DNA of 64,000 nucleotides from Nocardia asteroides (GTDB lineage Bacteria > Actinomycetota > Actinomycetes > Mycobacteriales > Mycobacteriaceae), in NCBI GenBank assembly GCA_019930625.1, contig CP082844.1:1612001-1676000 (forward strand), written 5' to 3'. The position numbers and the translations under genes were made by a program. Positions 61,004 through 64,000 of the stretch are shown piece after piece (the stretch's first letter is position 1; the number at the start of each line of letters is the position of its first letter). The notes beneath the pieces were generated by a model. It did no database searches. It saw nothing but the letters and a program-made list of their open reading frames with translations, and was not told the DNA's origin.

Positions 61004-61079
61004 ACCGGCAAGCGCATGGGTGACTCATCGGGTGCACCCACACGCCGGCCCCGCAATCCGAGCGGAGAGGTATCCAGTT

Positions 61080-61616
61080 GTGCGCAAGACACGCGGCGGG
61101 ATGAGCCAGCCCGACGACCAGTCCGAATTGATGCGGACTCTCTATCGCGAACACGCCACCCCACTGTGGCGGTACACGCTCGGCTTGGTGCGAGATCCGG
61201 GACGGGCAGAGGACATCGTGCAGGAAACATTGCTGCGGGCCTGGCAACGCCCCAACGTCTTGGATCAGTCCACCATGTCGGCGCGGGCGTGGCTGTTCAC
61301 CGTGGCGCGCAATCTCGCCGTGGATGAGCACCGCAGCGCCCGCAGCAGGCGCGAGTTCCGCACCGACAATCCGCCCGAACGGGCGGCTCCGGACCAGTCC
61401 GACCGCGCACTGGACGGCTGGCTGGTCGCCGACGCTCTCGGCAGGCTCAGCGCCGACCACCGCGAGGTGATCGTGCGGGCCTACTACCGGGGGCTGTCCA
61501 CCCACCAGATCGCCGAGGAACTCGACGTCCCGGCGGGCACGGTGAAGTCACGGATGCACTACGGTATGCGCGCGTTGCGCCTGGCACTACAGGAGATGGG
61601 GGTGACGAATCAATGA
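61080..61616 (+). CDS. sigL: ECF RNA polymerase sigma factor SigL
   Basis: Protein of 178 aa from GTG 61080, with GCGGAGAGG nine bases upstream (ATG 61101 is an alternative). Region 2 (LMRTLYREHATPLWRYTLGLVRDPGRAEDIVQETLLRAWQRP) and region 4 (LGRLSADHREVIVRAYYRGLSTHQIAEELDVPAGTVKSRMHYGMRALR) are complete; similarity to M. tuberculosis SigL is strong throughout. ATGA overlap with the anti-sigma gene marks an autoregulated pair. A TGAACC -35-like hexamer (61001-61006) lies upstream but without a clear CGT -10. Confidence 0.93.
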   Translation: MRKTRGGMSQPDDQSELMRTLYREHATPLWRYTLGLVRDPGRAEDIVQETLLRAWQRPNVLDQSTMSARAWLFTVARNLAVDEHRSARSRREFRTDNPPERAAPDQSDRALDGWLVADALGRLSADHREVIVRAYYRGLSTHQIAEELDVPAGTVKSRMHYGMRALRLALQEMGVTNQ

Positions 61617-62350
61617 CGGACATCACCGACGACTACACCACGTGGGACGCCCCGTACGTGCTCGGCTCCCTCACCCGCGACGAGCGCCTGCGATACGAGA
61701 GCCATCTCGCCAGCTGCCCCGACTGCCAGGCGGCCGTGGGAGAACTCGCGGGCCTGCCGGGCATGCTCGCTCTCGTGGAGACCGAAGTCGCGACCGCGAT
61801 GATCGAGTCGCGGACGAGCGAGGTCCCGGATTCGGCTCCACCGCCGATGCCGCCGCTCCCACCACCACCGCGGCTCGCCGACGCGGCCGAACGGAGGCGC
61901 CGCCGCAGCGGGTGGACCTCGGTCGGCATCGCGGTGGCCTCGGCCGCGGCGGCGGCGGCGATCGCGGTCCCCATCGCGGTCTCGGTGTCCGGGTCGGACG
62001 GCGCACCGGACCCGGGAACCAGTGAGCAGGCGTTCGTCGAACGTCAGATGAATCCGCTGGAGCCGACGCCGGTCTCGGCGAGCTTCAAACTCCTTCCGGC
62101 CGACGGCGACCGGACCCGCGTCGTGATGTCCTGCAGCTATCCGCCGGGCGAGCAGTTGCGCTACGACTGGAACCTCGCGCTGTACGTCACCCGCGCCGAC
62201 GGGCAGCAGCAGCAACTCGACCAATGGCCCGCGGGCCCCGGCACCGAGCTGACCATCGACCGGACCATCGACGGCCCGCCCGACCAGGTCCGCTCGGTCG
62301 AGATCCGCGCGGCGAACTCCGGGAAGGTGCTGCTCGTCGGCACGGTCTGA
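61613..62350 (+). CDS. rslA: Anti-sigma factor RslA (zinc-binding, membrane-anchored)
   Basis: Protein of 245 aa. The N-terminal anti-sigma zinc motif is His31-x3-Cys35-x2-Cys38 (HLASCPDCQ) after WDAPYVLGSL, as in RslA. A Pro-rich linker precedes a membrane helix (~106-125, TSVGIAVASAAAAAAIAVPIAVS) and an extracytoplasmic beta domain of ~120 residues (RskA-like). It should hold SigL and release it under oxidative or envelope stress. Overlaps sigL by four bases. Confidence 0.93.
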   Translation: MTDITDDYTTWDAPYVLGSLTRDERLRYESHLASCPDCQAAVGELAGLPGMLALVETEVATAMIESRTSEVPDSAPPPMPPLPPPPRLADAAERRRRRSGWTSVGIAVASAAAAAAIAVPIAVSVSGSDGAPDPGTSEQAFVERQMNPLEPTPVSASFKLLPADGDRTRVVMSCSYPPGEQLRYDWNLALYVTRADGQQQQLDQWPAGPGTELTIDRTIDGPPDQVRSVEIRAANSGKVLLVGTV

Positions 62351-62358
62351 CCGGTTGA

Positions 62359-62390
62359 ACGACCTCCGGGGCATTGTCCGCGGGGGTCGT
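62359..62390. terminator. Candidate terminator after rslA
   Basis: ACGACC (62359-62364) pairs with GGTCGT (62385-62390); further CC/GG pairs extend the stem after a mismatch. It lies between the convergent rslA and EXLDI genes. Confidence 0.4.
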
Positions 62391-62426
62391 CGGTCCGGCA
62401 CCTGACGCTCGGGGCGGGCGCGGCGG

Positions 62427-62957
62427 CTAGATGTCCAAGTCCTCGATCTTCGGCCCCTCGGCCAGGTCCACCACCCGCCGATAGAGCATGTCGGGCAACT
62501 GCCCCTTCAACTCGTCGAGCGAATCCACGACGACGAAGATGAACTCACCCCAGTCCTGCTGCCCGAGACCGAGCAGGCGCCGCCAGCTTTTCGGGTCCTT
62601 CCAGTCCTTGAGCCAGCTCGTACCGGCGTCGGCGGGGTATTCGTCCCAATTCGAATACTGAGCGTGCATCACATACTTGCCCTTGCGCGTGCGATAGACC
62701 CGGACATGCTCGATCCGCGTATCGTTGACATCGCGCCACTCTCCGAGCAGGGTGCCGGAGAAGCGCACCTGTCGGACACCATCGCGACCGACCCCGAGCA
62801 CGACCTCGTCGTAGCCTTCCAGCCGGCCCTCCTCGAGTTCGATGAACCGGCGCAGTGCCGTGACCACCGCCCCCGAGAGGTTGCCGCCGACGAGTTCCTG
62901 CGCACGCTGGAAGAGCGGCAGGTCGTCATCGGCAACATAGATCGTCTTGTTGGGCAT
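62427..62957 (-). CDS. EXLDI family protein
   Basis: Protein of 176 aa that ends in IEDLDI, the E-x-L-D-I terminus for which this family is named. It begins MPNKTIYVADDDLPLFQRAQELVGGNLSGAVVTALRRFIE, a ribbon-helix-helix-like start, followed by a beta-rich middle (VRVYRTRKGKYVMHAQYSNWDEY). Function unknown. ATG 62957 is chosen over an upstream extension; a near-consensus TATAGT sits six bases before it within direct repeats. The RHH-like N-terminus hints at DNA binding and autoregulation. Confidence 0.85.
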   Translation of the reverse strand: MPNKTIYVADDDLPLFQRAQELVGGNLSGAVVTALRRFIELEEGRLEGYDEVVLGVGRDGVRQVRFSGTLLGEWRDVNDTRIEHVRVYRTRKGKYVMHAQYSNWDEYPADAGTSWLKDWKDPKSWRRLLGLGQQDWGEFIFVVVDSLDELKGQLPDMLYRRVVDLAEGPKIEDLDI

Positions 62958-62963
62958 GCCCCA

Positions 62964-62985
62964 ACTATACGTAGATGTATACGTA
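62964..62985 (-). promoter_or_regulatory. Direct-repeat operator and leaderless promoter of the EXLDI gene
   Basis: TATACGTA occurs at 62966-62973 and 62978-62985 (12-bp period). On the minus strand a TATAGT -10 (62964-62969) overlaps the first repeat and TTGCGT serves as -35 at a 17-base spacing. The repeats are in position to repress. Confidence 0.55.
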
Positions 62986-63022
62986 CACGCAAGCACGGCA
63001 GTCTCGCCCGCTGATCACCCGT

Positions 63023-63050
63023 TGAACCGTTCGGCGGCCGACTCCGTATC
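63023..63050 (+). promoter_or_regulatory. ECF-sigma-type promoter upstream of the ThDP enzyme gene
   Basis: TGAACC (63023-63028), a 16-base spacer and CGTATC (63045-63050). This matches the TGAACC/CGT pattern described for SigL-dependent promoters in M. tuberculosis, and sigL lies 1.4 kb away. Confidence 0.5.
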
Positions 63051-63095
63051 ACTCATATACGCAGTCGAGTTTTCGTCAGCGGGGAAGGAGTGCCG

Positions 63096-64000
63096 ATGCG
63101 GACTCGGGTCGTGGATTATCTGGTGCGAGCGGCTTCGACGCTGGGGGTGCGGCACATCTTCGGGGTGGACGGCGCCAATATCGAAGATCTGTACGACGCG
63201 ATCTTCGACGCGCCGGGCGACGTGACGGGGGTGGTCGCCAAACACGAGTTCTCCGCGGCCACGATGGCCGACGGCTACGCCCGCACCACCGGCGGATTCG
63301 GCGTGGTCGCGGCGACCTCCGGCGGTGGCGCGATGAATCTGGTCGCCGGACTCGCCGAATCGTTCGCATCGCGAGTGCCCGTACTCGCGTTGGTCGGGCA
63401 GCCCCCGACCGCCTTGGAGGGCAGCGGCGCGTTCCAGGACACCAGCGGACGCGCGGGCGCCATCGACGCCGTCCGCCTCTTCGGTGCGGTCAGCACCTAT
63501 TGCGCGCGGGTGGAGAACGCCGCCGACCTGCCCGATCAGCTCGACAGGGCGGTGACTGCGGCTCGGCGCGGCGGGCCGGCGGTACTGCTGCTGCCCAAAG
63601 ACGTGCAGCAAGCCGATATGGGCGAGGTGGAGCCATTCCGTCCCAGCCCTAGGACGCATCGGTCCGATCACGCGGGAATCGCCCGCGTGCGCGCCGCGCT
63701 CACCACTGCCAGGCACACCGGGAAGATCGTGATCGTCGCGGGCGATCAGGTCGCGCGCGACGACGCTCGCGCCGAGCTGGCTCGCCTGGCCGCCGCACTG
63801 GACGCCACCGTGGGTGTCGCGCCGGACGCGAAGGACACCTATGACAACACCGATCCCGCTTTCTGCGGTGTCACGGGCAGCATGGGTCATCCCGAACTGG
63901 CCGCGGCCATCCGGTCCTCGGCGCTGTGCCTGCTGATCGGCACCCGATTGCCGGTCCCCACCCGCGCCGGCTTGGAGACTTCGCTCGCCGAGTGCACGGT
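63096..64000 (+). CDS. Thiamine pyrophosphate-binding enzyme (acetolactate synthase-like), partial
   Basis: The gene runs off the window; 301 codons are visible. Start ATG 63096 follows GGAAGGAG. The ThDP PYR domain is seen as VDYLVRAASTLGVRHIFGVDGANIEDLYDA, the activating Glu in AKHEFSAATMADGYART, and AATSGGGAMNLVAGLAESFASRVPVLALVG. The central domain begins near 190 (IARVRAALTTARHTGKIVIVAG). It belongs to the acetolactate synthase/benzoylformate decarboxylase superfamily; the PP domain that would settle the reaction lies outside. Confidence 0.92.
   Translation, partial: MRTRVVDYLVRAASTLGVRHIFGVDGANIEDLYDAIFDAPGDVTGVVAKHEFSAATMADGYARTTGGFGVVAATSGGGAMNLVAGLAESFASRVPVLALVGQPPTALEGSGAFQDTSGRAGAIDAVRLFGAVSTYCARVENAADLPDQLDRAVTAARRGGPAVLLLPKDVQQADMGEVEPFRPSPRTHRSDHAGIARVRAALTTARHTGKIVIVAGDQVARDDARAELARLAAALDATVGVAPDAKDTYDNTDPAFCGVTGSMGHPELAAAIRSSALCLLIGTRLPVPTRAGLETSLAECT

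Noticed and set aside
1..64000. tRNA, rRNA, riboswitch or CRISPR elements
   Set aside because: I looked for cloverleaf-like segments, GGTTCGA-type T loops, rRNA motifs and regular repeats in the intergenic gaps and saw none that I could support.

Overview
The window is a high-GC actinobacterial chromosome segment. Gene content and order point to a mycolic-acid-containing member of the Mycobacteriales, most likely Nocardia; the genus is an inference. The order fabG4-htdX, TetR, lpqI, DUF2613, aftD, acyltransferase, DUF3068, GT-C-like membrane protein, glycosyltransferase, methyltransferase, aldehyde dehydrogenase and pckG, two GTPase-like genes, trmB, NYN, mmpL3 follows the M. tuberculosis Rv0242c to Rv0206c interval, with inserted genes. 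No mobile element, phage gene, CRISPR array, tRNA or rRNA was recognised.

Layout. (1) 1-3.2 kb: the end of fabG4, htdX, a DUF5685 gene with an extremely Cys-rich tail and a TetR regulator. (2) 3.2-11 kb: lpqI (cell-wall recycling glycosidase), a universal stress protein, isochorismate synthase, DUF2613 and the giant arabinosyltransferase aftD. (3) 11-20.5 kb: DinB-like protein, acyltransferase-3, DUF3068 protein, a Wzx/MATE-type flippase, a multipass glycan-type membrane protein, GT4 glycosyltransferase and SAM methyltransferase, which together look like a surface glycan assembly block. (4) 20.5-33.4 kb: aldehyde dehydrogenase behind KstR-like sites, GlxA/AraC regulator, HD protein, pckG, paired degenerate GTPases, SDR, secretory-type lipase, trmB and NYN. 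(5) 33.4-42.4 kb: mmpL3, DUF2339 protein, an XRE regulator module, MerR, and PadR with an ATC-hydrolase-family gene under a striking tandem palindrome. (6) 42.8-49.9 kb: an envelope-stress-like group (DUF1707, response regulator, sensor kinase, AI-2E transporter), adenylate cyclase, YbhN-type and DUF3054 membrane proteins. (7) 49.9-64 kb: a transpeptidase-like lipoprotein that has lost its active-site motifs, aroQ, Ddn-like protein, ArsR-SRPBCC fusion, IRED-like reductase with divergent HxlR, glycerate kinase, TAP-type hydrolase, GNAT, PlsC, YqgE/AlgH, sigL-rslA, EXLDI protein and the start of a ThDP enzyme.

Two themes stand out. First, envelope biogenesis dominates: mycolate export (MmpL3), arabinan addition (AftD), a probable glycan export block, LpqI recycling and several envelope sensors. 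Second, at least sixteen genes have a TANNNT -10 box ending only 5-8 bases before the start codon, which predicts leaderless mRNAs. Several accessory genes also have clear dyad operators beside them (KstR-type, PadR-type, ArsR-type, TetR-type). Starts were chosen from Shine-Dalgarno spacing, leaderless -10 position, ATGA/GTGA coupling and domain boundaries. All homology statements are from recognition of family motifs, not from database searches.
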